Positions 33,904 to 43,099 are shown, counted from the first letter of the stretch. The stretch is DNA of 64,000 bases from DAOPXV01 sp964551445 (GCA_964551445.1 CAZKCG010000011.1:1-64000), one strand, 5' to 3'. Notes: generated by a model from the sequence alone, not told the origin. Program-made: numbers and translations.

Positions 33904-35220
33904 TTATAAATTCAGATCCGCGATCCTTTTATCCGGATGTGTTACGGCGTCAGTAAGCAGATCTATAAGTTCGGCTATCATCTTTTTTATTTCAGATCCG
34001 TTAAATATCGCGGTCTTATGATCGAGGAAAAATTCTATCCTGTCCTTTTTTTTGTTGTCATAACTTATGTAAAAAGCAAGTGTGTTTGATGATTCGCTGG
34101 CATTATACGACACAGTATCGACGCCTTCGGCGTAGAGGTTCTTATAATATTGTATGATGGCGACGGTGAACATATTTTTTATGTCGTGGTCTTTTTTTAT
34201 AAGATAAGGGATCAGAATATCCAGCGGATATCTTTGATGTTTCACGGTTTCGCCGAACGACGAAATGAATTTTTCGACAAGCTCTGAAAAATTCATATCC
34301 GGTGATATTTCAAGACGGTGAGCGATATTACTGACGAACATGCCCGTGTTATTTTTAAATTCCGGCGGCCGTCCGTGATGAGCCGTTTCAACGACGATAT
34401 CTTCGTTATGCGAAATACGGAATAAATAAGCGTATATGGCTGACATAAAAACCTTGAACGCGGAACATTTCATTTCATCGGAGTATCCATATAATTTTTT
34501 CGAAATTTCAGCGGGAAATTCATAAAAGACGCGCGATATCGAACAATCGTCATTTTCGACTCCAGGCTTCATTTCAAGAGGCGGTAATTTTTTCGAGTAC
34601 ATCTTATTCCAGTATTTTCTGTCCTCTTTAAAATCTTCGCTTTTTATATACTCTTCTTCGATCCTGACATAATCAAAATACGAAACGAACTTTTCGTCGA
34701 CGGTTTCCATGCCGGCTTCGAGTTTATTATAATATTCCACGATCTTATTAACGACCGCAACCATAGCCGCGCCGTCAAAAGCTATGTGATGAAGTTTCGC
34801 GAAAAAACCCTCGCGGCCGCACTCGGTTTTTATTATAGTGAACTGAAAAAGGTCGGCGTCAAAAAACGGTTCGAATGTAGTTTTCGCCTGGATCTCGACC
34901 CATTCGCTGAATTTTATTTCCCCGCCGGATCCGGAAAAATCAATATAGCTTATACCGGCATCTTTATATTCGCTGATATATTGAAAAGGCCCGCTTTTTT
35001 TGTCCGCGATATGCATTCTCGCGTTATGGTTATTTCTTATGAAAAGGTTTATGGCTTTTTTCAAAACATCAATTTTTATAGCATGTTTAAATATCGCCGA
35101 TATTAAAATATTCCACATCGTCGTTCCATGATAATAGTTTTGAAGATAATAAACCCGCTGCTGGGAGTGTGAAAGTTTAATATATTCAGTTTTTTTCAAA
35201 CCCGTCGAACCCTTCGCCAT
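33904..35220 (-). CDS. Stand-alone NRPS-type condensation domain protein
   Basis: The 438-residue protein is a single condensation domain with an intact HHxxxDG motif (HHIAFDG, 144-150) and a later YPLDIL region. In peptide synthetases this domain joins two carrier-bound acyl groups, while free-standing relatives acylate alcohols or amines (PapA-like). No adenylation, carrier or phosphopantetheinyl transferase gene is present in the window, so its donor and acceptor are unknown. It is transcribed alone and divergent from the transglutaminase gene. Confidence 0.85.
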   Translation of the reverse strand: MAKGSTGLKKTEYIKLSHSQQRVYYLQNYYHGTTMWNILISAIFKHAIKIDVLKKAINLFIRNNHNARMHIADKKSGPFQYISEYKDAGISYIDFSGSGGEIKFSEWVEIQAKTTFEPFFDADLFQFTIIKTECGREGFFAKLHHIAFDGAAMVAVVNKIVEYYNKLEAGMETVDEKFVSYFDYVRIEEEYIKSEDFKEDRKYWNKMYSKKLPPLEMKPGVENDDCSISRVFYEFPAEISKKLYGYSDEMKCSAFKVFMSAIYAYLFRISHNEDIVVETAHHGRPPEFKNNTGMFVSNIAHRLEISPDMNFSELVEKFISSFGETVKHQRYPLDILIPYLIKKDHDIKNMFTVAIIQYYKNLYAEGVDTVSYNASESSNTLAFYISYDNKKKDRIEFFLDHKTAIFNGSEIKKMIAELIDLLTDAVTHPDKRIADLNL

Positions 35221-35556
35221 TTTATAGTCCTTATAAATTAATTTGTGAGCAGCTTCAAAATCAAATGATCATTTAATGCAGGCGATATACCTGATAAGAT
35301 TTTTAGCTATCTTAATGTATCATAAAATTTTATGATTGTCATTAACAAACAATTTTTAAATTTTTTTCAGCCAGAGTTCTTCACAGTTAATGTTTTCGGG
35401 CCTGCTTCAATTTTTTCATGTTTTATGATATAATCGAACTCATGTTTTTTCAATAATTTTGCCGACGCGATAACTCTTTACAGGTTTTTCCCGCCAATTC
35501 CCTCGGCAATAAGCTTAGTCATGTAATTTGTCATTTGAATAAAAAGGAGAATTTCA
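35221..35556. promoter_or_regulatory. Divergent regulatory spacer with an 18-bp palindrome
   Basis: This 336-base spacer holds a perfect palindrome ATCATAAAATTTTATGAT at 35319-35336, about 100 bases upstream of the condensation gene. An extended -10 (TGATATAAT, 35426-35434) could drive the transglutaminase gene. No coding frame was seen. Confidence 0.5.
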
Positions 35557-37476
35557 ATGAAAAAGAATTTTCGCGTAATAACTATGGTCTTGTTTTTCTT
35601 AATGATATCAGCCGCCGCTCACGGCTCGGAAATATTAAAGGAAAGCTGGCTCGCTTTTGAACGCAAGGGAACTATATTCGGATATGAGCATATCAAAATG
35701 AACGCTGACGGCTCCGGCAAATTAAGATATGATGTTGAAAGAGGCTATAAAATAGACGTTGTAGGCGTGTCGCAGCAGGACATATCGGAAAAAGGCGTGT
35801 TCATAACCGATAAGGATCTGGTCCCGGTATCGTTCGAGCTCAAGGATGAATACAAGGTTAAAAGATCAATGATCACGGGAACTGTAAAAGACGGAAAGCT
35901 GAACGTCAAATACGACGATCTCTCGGGCGGCATTAACGAAAGGACATTTCCAGCTGCCGATCTGTATTTTGAAGTTAGCGTCGCTGACCTTATAGTAAAA
36001 AGAGCTTCTGAAAAAAACTTCGCTTTCAATATATTCGATCTTCATAATATTCGCTCTGTCGCCGTCAAGATAATAAAAGCCGGCGGCGGGACGCTCGAGG
36101 CCGAGGTCGCGACGCGCGGAAACATGCCGGAAATTATGACCATAACCGCTGACGGGCGGGTCGTAAGGTCGGTGAGAGCGGTCGAAACTTTAAATAAAGC
36201 CGACAACAAAACATATCAGACGGACGAAAAGGTCGCCGGAAAAATCAAAGCGGTCGCGAACGACGATTCAGATCTGACGATCAAGGTCGATAAGATAACC
36301 GGGAACATCTATAAAGTTAAAACCGCCAGGGTCGCGGTAAAATGGATGAATATACCCGTGACGGATTTCGCGCTCATAGATAACCGCCAGAGTGTCTTAT
36401 CCGAAAAATGCGCGGCCGGGGTTTATGAGGTGACGCTCGAACTGAAAAAAGTTTCTCTGGATACCGTTCCAGTAGCGATAGCCGCTCCAGCGGTTGGAAT
36501 GGAAAAATATACGGGCGAAGACGAATTTATAATCACATCCGATAAAGCGGTTGCGAAACTCGCTAAAAAGCTTGACGCCGGCCCGTCAGACGCCGTAAAA
36601 AGCGTTAAAAACATACTTAAATGGATCAACGACAATATAAAGACGAATTTCATCGCCGAAACCCTTTCAGCGCCTGAAATACTTAAAAAGAAATGCGGAA
36701 AATGCAGCGAGAATTCAATTATATTCGCGGCGCTCGCCCGCTCGCTCAAAATCCCGGCAAAAGTCTCGCTCGGAGTTATGAATACAGGGGCGGTATGGAT
36801 GGGACACATGTGGAACGAGGTCTACATCGGCGGAAAATGGATCGCGGTGGACGCAAGTTCCGGCGAATTCGTTTCCGGCATGACGCATATAAAATTCACC
36901 GAATCGGATACGATAGACGGCACTCAGAATGTAAGGATGAAACTCATTGATAATCTTGACATTTCAATCCTCGATATGGAGAACGAACCGGCTAGAACGG
37001 ATATTAAATCCGGGATCGCCGGAAATACTTATACCAGCGCCGAATACAATTGCCGCATAAGCGTTCCGGGTGAAGGCTGGAAACTCGAAGAAAAAAAGGT
37101 CGGAAATATCATAACGCTCTCCGCCAAACCTGCAGGAAGCGACGAGGTCGATTTCGCTCTCGTCATGTTCTCCGTGCCGCAGGGCCTTTCGCCAAAAACC
37201 ATCATGGACGGAAGAATTTCAGCTATTTCAGGCAGGGTGAAAGATTTCAAAAAGATATCCGAAAGCGAGGCAAAGATAGCCGGCATTGCCGCGGCGCGCG
37301 TCAGATTCAGCCAGACGGCCGGGATGATCATAAAGTCGGTTCTCATAAACGAGAACACGATGCTTCTTCAAAACACCGAGGGTTATCTCTTCGCGTGCAT
37401 CGCGCCTGAAGATAAATTTAAAAAATACGAGGCCGATTTCAAAAAGATCATCGCGAGTTTTGAGCTGATAAAATAG
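35557..37476 (+). CDS. Exported transglutaminase-like protein
   Basis: The 639-residue protein has a signal peptide (about 1-24). A beta-rich region (25-330) comes before the transglutaminase core, with catalytic C383 (KCGKCSENS), H417 (MGHMWNEVYI) and D432 (AVDASSGEF). The C-terminal ~150 residues (about 485-639) are another beta-rich domain. The intact Cys-His-Asp triad suggests a periplasmic protease or crosslinking enzyme. The substrate is not evident. The gene has AAAAGGAG upstream and a strong terminator 25 bases after the stop. Confidence 0.85.
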   Translation: MKKNFRVITMVLFFLMISAAAHGSEILKESWLAFERKGTIFGYEHIKMNADGSGKLRYDVERGYKIDVVGVSQQDISEKGVFITDKDLVPVSFELKDEYKVKRSMITGTVKDGKLNVKYDDLSGGINERTFPAADLYFEVSVADLIVKRASEKNFAFNIFDLHNIRSVAVKIIKAGGGTLEAEVATRGNMPEIMTITADGRVVRSVRAVETLNKADNKTYQTDEKVAGKIKAVANDDSDLTIKVDKITGNIYKVKTARVAVKWMNIPVTDFALIDNRQSVLSEKCAAGVYEVTLELKKVSLDTVPVAIAAPAVGMEKYTGEDEFIITSDKAVAKLAKKLDAGPSDAVKSVKNILKWINDNIKTNFIAETLSAPEILKKKCGKCSENSIIFAALARSLKIPAKVSLGVMNTGAVWMGHMWNEVYIGGKWIAVDASSGEFVSGMTHIKFTESDTIDGTQNVRMKLIDNLDISILDMENEPARTDIKSGIAGNTYTSAEYNCRISVPGEGWKLEEKKVGNIITLSAKPAGSDEVDFALVMFSVPQGLSPKTIMDGRISAISGRVKDFKKISESEAKIAGIAAARVRFSQTAGMIIKSVLINENTMLLQNTEGYLFACIAPEDKFKKYEADFKKIIASFELIK

Positions 37477-37499
37477 TTAATATTGACGACATATAAAAC

Positions 37500-37545
37500 A
37501 AGCCTGTAAGATCGAAATTAAATGATCTTACAGGCTTATGTTTTT
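37500..37545 (+). terminator. Strong bidirectional terminator
   Basis: AAGCCTGTAAGATC and GATCTTACAGGCTT form a perfect 14-bp stem with a 10-base loop, followed by a T-run. It separates the transglutaminase gene from the convergent AraC-type regulator. Confidence 0.9.
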
Positions 37546-37581
37546 TTATTGAAGGCTATGGTAATTATATTTTCCGGTTGA

Positions 37582-38463
37582 TTACATTATCGGAACATAA
37601 ATATCCGTTTCAGATTTCGGATCTTCACCGCCGATGAAGCGCTCGTCGTATAATTCGAAGTCATACGAGGACCTTGAAAGCTTATATTTTGAATTCGGCA
37701 GCCACCGGCCGTAAATATTATCAAGAGTTATATATATATCGCTTATCTTTCCCTTGTGCGTGAATACCGCATATTTAGACGCCGGAATGACTTTTTCGGT
37801 CATTCCCTTCGGGGTTTTCGCGCCGGCTTCGACCTCAAAACCCGCGATATACGAAAATTCTGTCTTGTCTGTGAATGGCGACCCTTCTTCCATTACACAT
37901 ACGCCGTAACAGACCTTCGGCTCGGATTTTCCGGTTATTTCTTCGCACCTTGGAATAAAGCGGCCCCAAAGTTTCGGTATCGTAAAATTAGTAACGTTGT
38001 CTATCTTGGTCGTTCTGCAATCCATTCCGATGATCCTGAACTCTTTTCTCTCAACGATCTTAGGTTCCATTATTACCCCTCCGCTCATAAATTTTATTTT
38101 CATCTTCAAGGCGTTGAACACGCCGCACGGGTCAGGCCTGAAGGATTTTTTCCTGCATTCCCGTGGAGTCATGCCGTACGCTTTTTTGAAAGCGCGCGTA
38201 AAAACCTCGTGCGAATTGAAACGATATTCGAAAGCGATATCTATCACGGTTTTGCCCGTATCGACAAGTTCCGAAGCAGCGCGGGCGAGACGGCGCTTTC
38301 TTATGTAGTCCATAACTGGTTCGCCGGTTATCGCGCGAAATATCCTGTGAAAATGAAAAACGGAAAAGCACGCTTCGTTCGCGAGCTCATCGAGCCTGAT
38401 ATCTTCCGACAGATTCGACTCGATCCTGTCTATCGTTTTCTGAATGCATTCGTAATAATCCAT
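37582..38463 (-). CDS. AraC-family regulator with GyrI-like effector domain
   Basis: The 293-residue protein has two helix-turn-helix units in the first ~110 residues (LDELANEACFSVFHFHRIF and VIDIAFEYRFNSHEVFTRAF, then YGMTPRECR). A GyrI/Rob-type ligand-binding domain follows (about 130-293). Proteins of this order sense small hydrophobic or cationic compounds and often control efflux or detoxification genes. No obvious target is adjacent; the upstream neighbour is a co-directional VIT-VWA protein 61 bases away. Confidence 0.9.
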   Translation of the reverse strand: MDYYECIQKTIDRIESNLSEDIRLDELANEACFSVFHFHRIFRAITGEPVMDYIRKRRLARAASELVDTGKTVIDIAFEYRFNSHEVFTRAFKKAYGMTPRECRKKSFRPDPCGVFNALKMKIKFMSGGVIMEPKIVERKEFRIIGMDCRTTKIDNVTNFTIPKLWGRFIPRCEEITGKSEPKVCYGVCVMEEGSPFTDKTEFSYIAGFEVEAGAKTPKGMTEKVIPASKYAVFTHKGKISDIYITLDNIYGRWLPNSKYKLSRSSYDFELYDERFIGGEDPKSETDIYVPIM

Positions 38464-38524
38464 GTTTACCCGCCTTCAATTAACATCATACCTCATATCG
38501 AAGTTTTTTTCTTGACGTTTTTTG

Positions 38525-41011
38525 CTATTGTTTTTTCAAAAATTTTACGGCCATGGTTTTAACCGATTGTTTCAAAACATTGAAATTCAAGCAGCTTTCA
38601 ACGATCGACCTGATTTTTTCATAAACACCGGCATCTTCTTTGTATGAGTTTTCGTTATCCAGAATGAATTTCACGGCTTTATTGATTATCCTTGCGTAAA
38701 TGCCAAGGCTTTCTTCTTCTTTCAAAAATTTATGAACGGCGTCCACGGTCTTTTCTATTTTTGCGGCGATCTTGTCAGAAACTCCGCCAAATGATCCGTC
38801 GGCGTTCTGGGTCATTGAAAGTTCCTTCAGATAGTTAGACGCTATCATATCTTCGGGCACGTCAATTTTCATGCCGTCGTTTTCATCGCCCGCATATCCT
38901 CTGCCGCTGAACTTATTGACCATTTCGACTTTTCCTGTTTCTTCGGCTTCGCAGGGGATTTTGTTATAAATCATATCATCATCATTATTATTTTTTTTCA
39001 TTTTCCTGCTTATTGATGGTTTCGAAAATTCACGCAGTTCTGAACCATCGCTATCGCAGAGCGAATATTCCATATCAACTGAATTGCTTGTATTTATGGC
39101 GCCGCCTGAAGGGATCGGGCCGGGGCTGAAGCAATTTAATATATGCGGTGCCACAGCCTGCGCCAAGAAAGGAATCGACGGCATAAATTTACCGCCTCCG
39201 CCCATCTGCCAGCCGAACGGCATTTCAACTGGAACGACGCTTGTTTCAGGCATTCCGGAAAGTTTATTCTCGCGCGTGATCCTGGCGAAAAAAGCCGTGT
39301 ATTGAGAGAGCACGCCGTATTTTTCGGATAATTCGATTATATTGTTTTTAACTCCGTCTTTAAGACGCCTATTGCAGGTTGTTTCATATTCGGTAAGTTC
39401 GCTTATGCGGCCCATCGCCCAGAGCCTTGCGAACATTTCTCCGTTTTCGATCGTTTCTATTTTTTTTGTCGCATATATATATTCGGCGCCGCATACACGG
39501 CCTTTAACGATGGCTTTGCCATCCGGTTTCTTAGCGAGGCGCGCGAACATCGATAAATTATCATCGGAATATATCTTTTGAGGCATCTTTTTCGAAAGTT
39601 CTATATTATCGAGTCCTTCGACGCTCACGCTCAGTTCGTCAATACGCGCTTTTCCTATCCTTGAAAAATGCCTGAGGATCTTATCGTCGAGAGGTTCGCC
39701 CGGATATACGAATTCAGCCGCGCCGCCTGAAACTTCAGCGGCCGCGTTTATTAAATGCGAGTTGACGGCGGTGTCCACGCCGACCGTGAAAAATCTCGAG
39801 TTTTTTCCGAAACTTTTAATATATGATATAATTTCGCTCTCGTTTCCGACCTCGCCGTCCGTTATGAGCATGACTATCTTTTCGGATCCGCCGTTATCCG
39901 CAAGGGACATTTTTATCGCTTCGAGCATTTCGGTCCCGCCCATCGTTGATAATCCGTTGATCCAGGCGGTAGCCGCTTCAAGCGAAGCCTGGTCGTAAAC
40001 GCCGCTTTTTTTCATGAACGGGTGCGGAATATCCTCGAAAGCTATTATATTGAAAGTATCTTTTTCCGAAAGATTTCTCATGCATATTTTCAGCGCTTTC
40101 TTTGCCTCGTCAAGCTTCGTGCCGGACATCGAGCCGGAAACGTCTATTAAAAATATATATTCGCGCGCCGCTTCATCCTCTGATTCCGGAAGCTCTGGCT
40201 TCACTGAAATATATGAAAAAGTCTCGCCGGCGGCTGTCGTGCCGGATAAAAATCTTTCAGGGCGCGTCTTTGGAAATTTGGCGGTTATAATGAAATCGCG
40301 GTCCATTTTCACGCTTTCCTCTGAAAAAGACACTTTTATCCAGCCGAGATCATCTTCCGCGGCCTTTATCTGATGCGACGGCGAACTTACCGATTCCGCG
40401 CCGCAGCCTATATCAAGCGTTATCTCGGCGTCCACTCTGTAGCCTGTTCTTCCGACTGGCGGGGTTATCATGTCCGCGTCCGGGACTCTGCTATTAGGAA
40501 CCGCTTGACCGGTGCCGGTCCTGTCTATTGCGCTGCCCGCCGGGATATATCGCGGCGCAACCAGAAGAGGAGTCAAAAGCCTCATTTCATTTCCGTTAAA
40601 TTTAATTTCGGCCATGTATCCAATTTCGACCTCGACCGTTTCGCCCGCGCCGATCTGGCCGAGCGAGACCTGAAAAACGTTCGGCCTGTGGCTTTCAAAA
40701 AGCATCGCGCCGTCGCCCGCGGATATCGCGTCGCCGTATTCCTGAAGCGCTTTTTCGCGTTTCATGACGGTGCCGGCGATCTCTTTTCCAAGGGTTTTCG
40801 CCACGAAGCGGTACACCGAAGCGTTATCCGGCAGGGGGAATGTGTAAACGGCCTCGATGTTTTCGGAGATGTCGTTCAAATAAACCTGTTTGAGGGTGAT
40901 ATCGGAGAAATTATCCATCACCGAGCCTTTTATTGAAACGCTCTTTAGCGCCATTTCAGGCGGTCCCACGCTTACGATCTCCCGGCCGCGCGATTCATTG
41001 CTTTTTTTCAT
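38525..41011 (-). CDS. VIT and von Willebrand factor A domain protein
   Basis: The 828-residue protein has an N-terminal VIT domain (about 20-150) and a VWA domain (about 280-450) with a complete MIDAS site: DVSGS, GGTE and TDGE. A long C-terminal region (about 600-828) includes low-complexity and helical segments. Such proteins bind partners through a metal ion; the partner here is unknown. No signal peptide is visible. I start at ATG 41011, eight bases after GGAG; the in-frame GTG at 41020 overlaps that site. Confidence 0.88.
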   Translation of the reverse strand: MKKSNESRGREIVSVGPPEMALKSVSIKGSVMDNFSDITLKQVYLNDISENIEAVYTFPLPDNASVYRFVAKTLGKEIAGTVMKREKALQEYGDAISAGDGAMLFESHRPNVFQVSLGQIGAGETVEVEIGYMAEIKFNGNEMRLLTPLLVAPRYIPAGSAIDRTGTGQAVPNSRVPDADMITPPVGRTGYRVDAEITLDIGCGAESVSSPSHQIKAAEDDLGWIKVSFSEESVKMDRDFIITAKFPKTRPERFLSGTTAAGETFSYISVKPELPESEDEAAREYIFLIDVSGSMSGTKLDEAKKALKICMRNLSEKDTFNIIAFEDIPHPFMKKSGVYDQASLEAATAWINGLSTMGGTEMLEAIKMSLADNGGSEKIVMLITDGEVGNESEIISYIKSFGKNSRFFTVGVDTAVNSHLINAAAEVSGGAAEFVYPGEPLDDKILRHFSRIGKARIDELSVSVEGLDNIELSKKMPQKIYSDDNLSMFARLAKKPDGKAIVKGRVCGAEYIYATKKIETIENGEMFARLWAMGRISELTEYETTCNRRLKDGVKNNIIELSEKYGVLSQYTAFFARITRENKLSGMPETSVVPVEMPFGWQMGGGGKFMPSIPFLAQAVAPHILNCFSPGPIPSGGAINTSNSVDMEYSLCDSDGSELREFSKPSISRKMKKNNNDDDMIYNKIPCEAEETGKVEMVNKFSGRGYAGDENDGMKIDVPEDMIASNYLKELSMTQNADGSFGGVSDKIAAKIEKTVDAVHKFLKEEESLGIYARIINKAVKFILDNENSYKEDAGVYEKIRSIVESCLNFNVLKQSVKTMAVKFLKKQ

Positions 41012-41221
41012 GGATATCACTCCTTAATATTTATATTCATAAATAATTTTTATCAATAGTTAACACTTAATTTTTCAGCCCATCTTGGTCGCAGCAACTC
41101 TCATAATACCATGCTCTTTACCCATACAGTTTCAGCCGCAATTCAAGCCCGGCGTTAACCTTGTAAAAACCGCCGGAAAGCGGGGCGCCATCAAATAAAG
41201 TTGCGGTCTTTATCCGTTTAA

Positions 41222-41872
41222 TTAATTCTCGAGCCAGTCGACAAGGATCGCTTTGATCTTCGCGACAGCTTTTTTCTTTCCAAGGCTGGTTTTTCCGATA
41301 TACTGCGTATCGAGCAGGAACTGAAAGGCTTTTATCGCAAGTTCGTCGGCGATGACGGCGTTTCCATAATTCACTTTTTCTTCGGCCTCGCCGTCCATAA
41401 TTTCAGGCTTATCCGCTTCGATCCCGACGGGCGGCAGAACTTCGCAGACGCTGCCCTTGTCGCTTCCTATCAATTCGACGAATTCGTCTTTTGCGCCCGA
41501 CTTATCTTCGGTCTCAGTGACTATTTTCATCGCGTCGGCGTTATTTATCTCCTTGAACATGATGGACGCGAAAAGTTTTGAGGTTTCGCGCGAATAGACG
41601 CTCCATTTTTTGTTGTGGTATAAAAACCGCGAAAATATTCCGATCTCAAGCGGCGATATCACGGTGTCGTCGTCTATGACCTCTTTGATCAGAAGCATCG
41701 ATATCTTGTTCGGTTCGATATTACTCACGAATATGCGCTTGTTCCAGCGGGCGAATTTGTTGTTGAAAAACGCCGCCGCCTCAAAAACGTCTTTCGCCTT
41801 CCTGCGGAAATCAGCCTTCAACCCTTCCTCGGACGGAGTTTTCAGCGTAACTATAACTTTAAATATCTTCAT
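41222..41872 (-). CDS. Hypothetical cytoplasmic protein
   Basis: The 216-residue product is charged and soluble with no signal peptide. The first ~115 residues are mixed alpha/beta, followed by an acidic linker (about 118-160) and a helical C-terminus (ELAIKAFQFLLDTQYIGKTS). I recognise no family. A consensus promoter lies about 330 bases upstream (42209-42237), so the mRNA would have a long leader that includes a 22-codon frame. Confidence 0.6.
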   Translation of the reverse strand: MKIFKVIVTLKTPSEEGLKADFRRKAKDVFEAAAFFNNKFARWNKRIFVSNIEPNKISMLLIKEVIDDDTVISPLEIGIFSRFLYHNKKWSVYSRETSKLFASIMFKEINNADAMKIVTETEDKSGAKDEFVELIGSDKGSVCEVLPPVGIEADKPEIMDGEAEEKVNYGNAVIADELAIKAFQFLLDTQYIGKTSLGKKKAVAKIKAILVDWLEN

Positions 41873-42122
41873 GATCGACTTCCTTTGTTGTTCTTACCCG
41901 GTCCAATATTGTTGCCGCTCTTACATTATCAGCAGCATAACAGTTTTCAGTATTCTCATTGTTTTCAAATTTCCGGACTTATTGCCAATATTTTTTGCTA
42001 TTTACTTATTTTTTTGCAGCTATTATTATTCTTGCCGTTTTCAAGTTTCTTAATGTTAACTCTGCAATTGCTATTTATCAAATTTTTGTTTCATTCGTGC
42101 CCTTAATTAATATTTCATAATA

Positions 42123-42191
42123 TTAAAATTTCAGACACACTCTTCGTTCCAGCGGTTTTATTGCGGCTAACAAAATTTTCAAACTCTTCAT
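42123..42191 (-). CDS. Possible 22-residue leader peptide
   Basis: ATG 42191 to TAA 42123 encodes 22 residues beginning MKSLKILLAAIKPLERR, preceded by AGGAAAGG and placed only about 10 bases after the predicted start of transcription. It is basic and amphipathic. It may be a regulatory leader or an independent micropeptide; similarity cannot be judged at this length. Confidence 0.3.
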   Translation of the reverse strand: MKSLKILLAAIKPLERRVCLKF

Positions 42192-42208
42192 TAACCTTTC
42201 CTAATTTT

Positions 42209-42237
42209 ATTGTAGCATAAAATTTTTGTCTTGTCAA
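42209..42237 (-). promoter_or_regulatory. Minus-strand consensus promoter
   Basis: On the minus strand TTGACA (42237-42232) and TACAAT (42214-42209) are 17 bases apart, with TGC immediately before the -10. It should drive the 22-codon frame and the hypothetical gene at 41222-41872. Confidence 0.75.
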
Positions 42238-42426
42238 CTAACCTTTATAAATATTAGTTAATATTTTTGAATATTTATAAAAATACTGTCATCAAAGAGT
42301 TTTAACAAGCTCGCGCGGCAAAATTTGACTGCCCGGCGAGGCAAATCGTAAAAAATATCCGGACATCGATACTCGATATATAGCCGATATCCTTACACGA
42401 GCGGAGGCGGAGCGGTATCTTTAAAC

Positions 42427-42463
42427 TTGACATTTATAATACTTTGTATTACAATGTATTACA
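42427..42463 (+). promoter_or_regulatory. Promoter and probable antitoxin operator of the toxin-antitoxin operon
   Basis: TTGACA (42427-42432), a 17-base spacer and TACAAT (42450-42455). The -10 lies inside two direct repeats of TGTATTACA (42445-42453 and 42455-42463), one helical turn apart. TAATAC/GTATTA (42437-42442, 42446-42451) adds an inverted repeat. This is a typical layout for ribbon-helix-helix autoregulation. Confidence 0.75.
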
Positions 42464-42477
42464 AGGTGGTGATAATT

Positions 42478-42696
42478 ATGACTACTATTTCACTTAGAAT
42501 AGACGATGAACTTTCCGAAAAACTTGAGAAAGTGGGCCGCTTTATGGAACGCTCTAAAAGCTACATCGCCCGTAAAGCCATTGAATCTTTTATCGAAGAA
42601 ATGGCATTTCTCGCGGAAGCCAAGGAACGCTATGAAGACAAGAAGGCGGATTACATAGACTATGAAAAATTTAAAAAACAAATCGGTATCGATTAA
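42478..42696 (+). CDS. Ribbon-helix-helix antitoxin (RelB/CopG-like)
   Basis: The 72-residue protein starts at ATG 42478, behind AAGGTGGTGA. The N-terminal TTISLRIDDELSEKLEKVG is the DNA-binding strand and helix of the RHH fold, followed by SKSYIARKAIESFIEE. The C-terminal acidic/basic tail should wrap the toxin. It would repress its own promoter at the TGTATTACA repeats. Its last 35 bases overlap the toxin gene, which couples their translation. Confidence 0.9.
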   Translation: MTTISLRIDDELSEKLEKVGRFMERSKSYIARKAIESFIEEMAFLAEAKERYEDKKADYIDYEKFKKQIGID

Positions 42697-42967
42697 GATC
42701 GACGAACGGGTTTATAAAGATATCAAGGGAATACCGAAAGCAGATATTGAGCGGCTATTTAAAGCCATAGACAAGCTGGAAACTAACCCGGAACTTGGAA
42801 AACCTTTAGAAGGATCGTTAAAACCATTAAGAAAACTGACGGTCGGACATTATCGCATCATATACGTTTATGAAGATTTACGATTGCTCGTTCTCTTTAT
42901 CAAGATCGGCCATCGAAAAAGCGTTTATGAGGAATTGAAACGCCTTATTCCATATATTAAGTTATGA
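42662..42967 (+). CDS. RelE/ParE-superfamily toxin
   Basis: The 101-residue protein has the RelE fold signature: IDERVYKDIKGIPKADIERLF helix pair, LEGSLKPLRKLTVGHYRIIYVYEDLRLLVLFIKIGHRKSVYEEL. The R-I-Y core strand and IGHR end are typical of RelE-type mRNA interferases that cut at the ribosome, although ParE-type gyrase poisons share much of this. The start overlaps the antitoxin reading frame by 35 bases. Confidence 0.88.
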   Translation: MKNLKNKSVSIKIDERVYKDIKGIPKADIERLFKAIDKLETNPELGKPLEGSLKPLRKLTVGHYRIIYVYEDLRLLVLFIKIGHRKSVYEELKRLIPYIKL

Positions 42968-43000
42968 GCCGCCGGTTATCGCGCTTCGTTCCATAAGCGT

Positions 43001-43099
43001 TTATAAATCGGCGTGCGAAACCGCGCATATATTTACTCCACAGCCGCCATTACAATATGTGCCGATCTCATCGCAGCAATAACCCGCGCAGCTGCTCAC
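43001..43099 (-). CDS. Possible 32-residue Cys-rich peptide
   Basis: A GTG start at 43099 with GGAAGGA seven bases upstream opens a 32-codon frame ending at TAA 43001. It contains six cysteines at positions 4, 8, 9, 16, 20 and 25 (C-x3-CC-x6-C-x3-C-x4-C), plus several glycines. Six cysteines in 22 residues is unlikely by chance and recalls metal-binding micropeptides, knottins or ribosomally made modified peptides. No maturation enzyme is adjacent, and no upstream ATG is in frame. Existence needs experimental support. Confidence 0.35.
   Translation of the reverse strand: MSSCAGYCCDEIGTYCNGGCGVNICAVSHADL

Larger units (their letters stand above)
41873..42477. other. Divergent AT-rich spacer with two promoters
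   Basis: This 605-base region separates the hypothetical gene (minus) and the toxin-antitoxin operon (plus). It contains a minus-strand consensus promoter (42209-42237), a small frame (42123-42191), and the plus-strand promoter/operator (42427-42463). The remaining ~300 bases show A-rich composition on the minus strand and no clear function. Confidence 0.55.
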
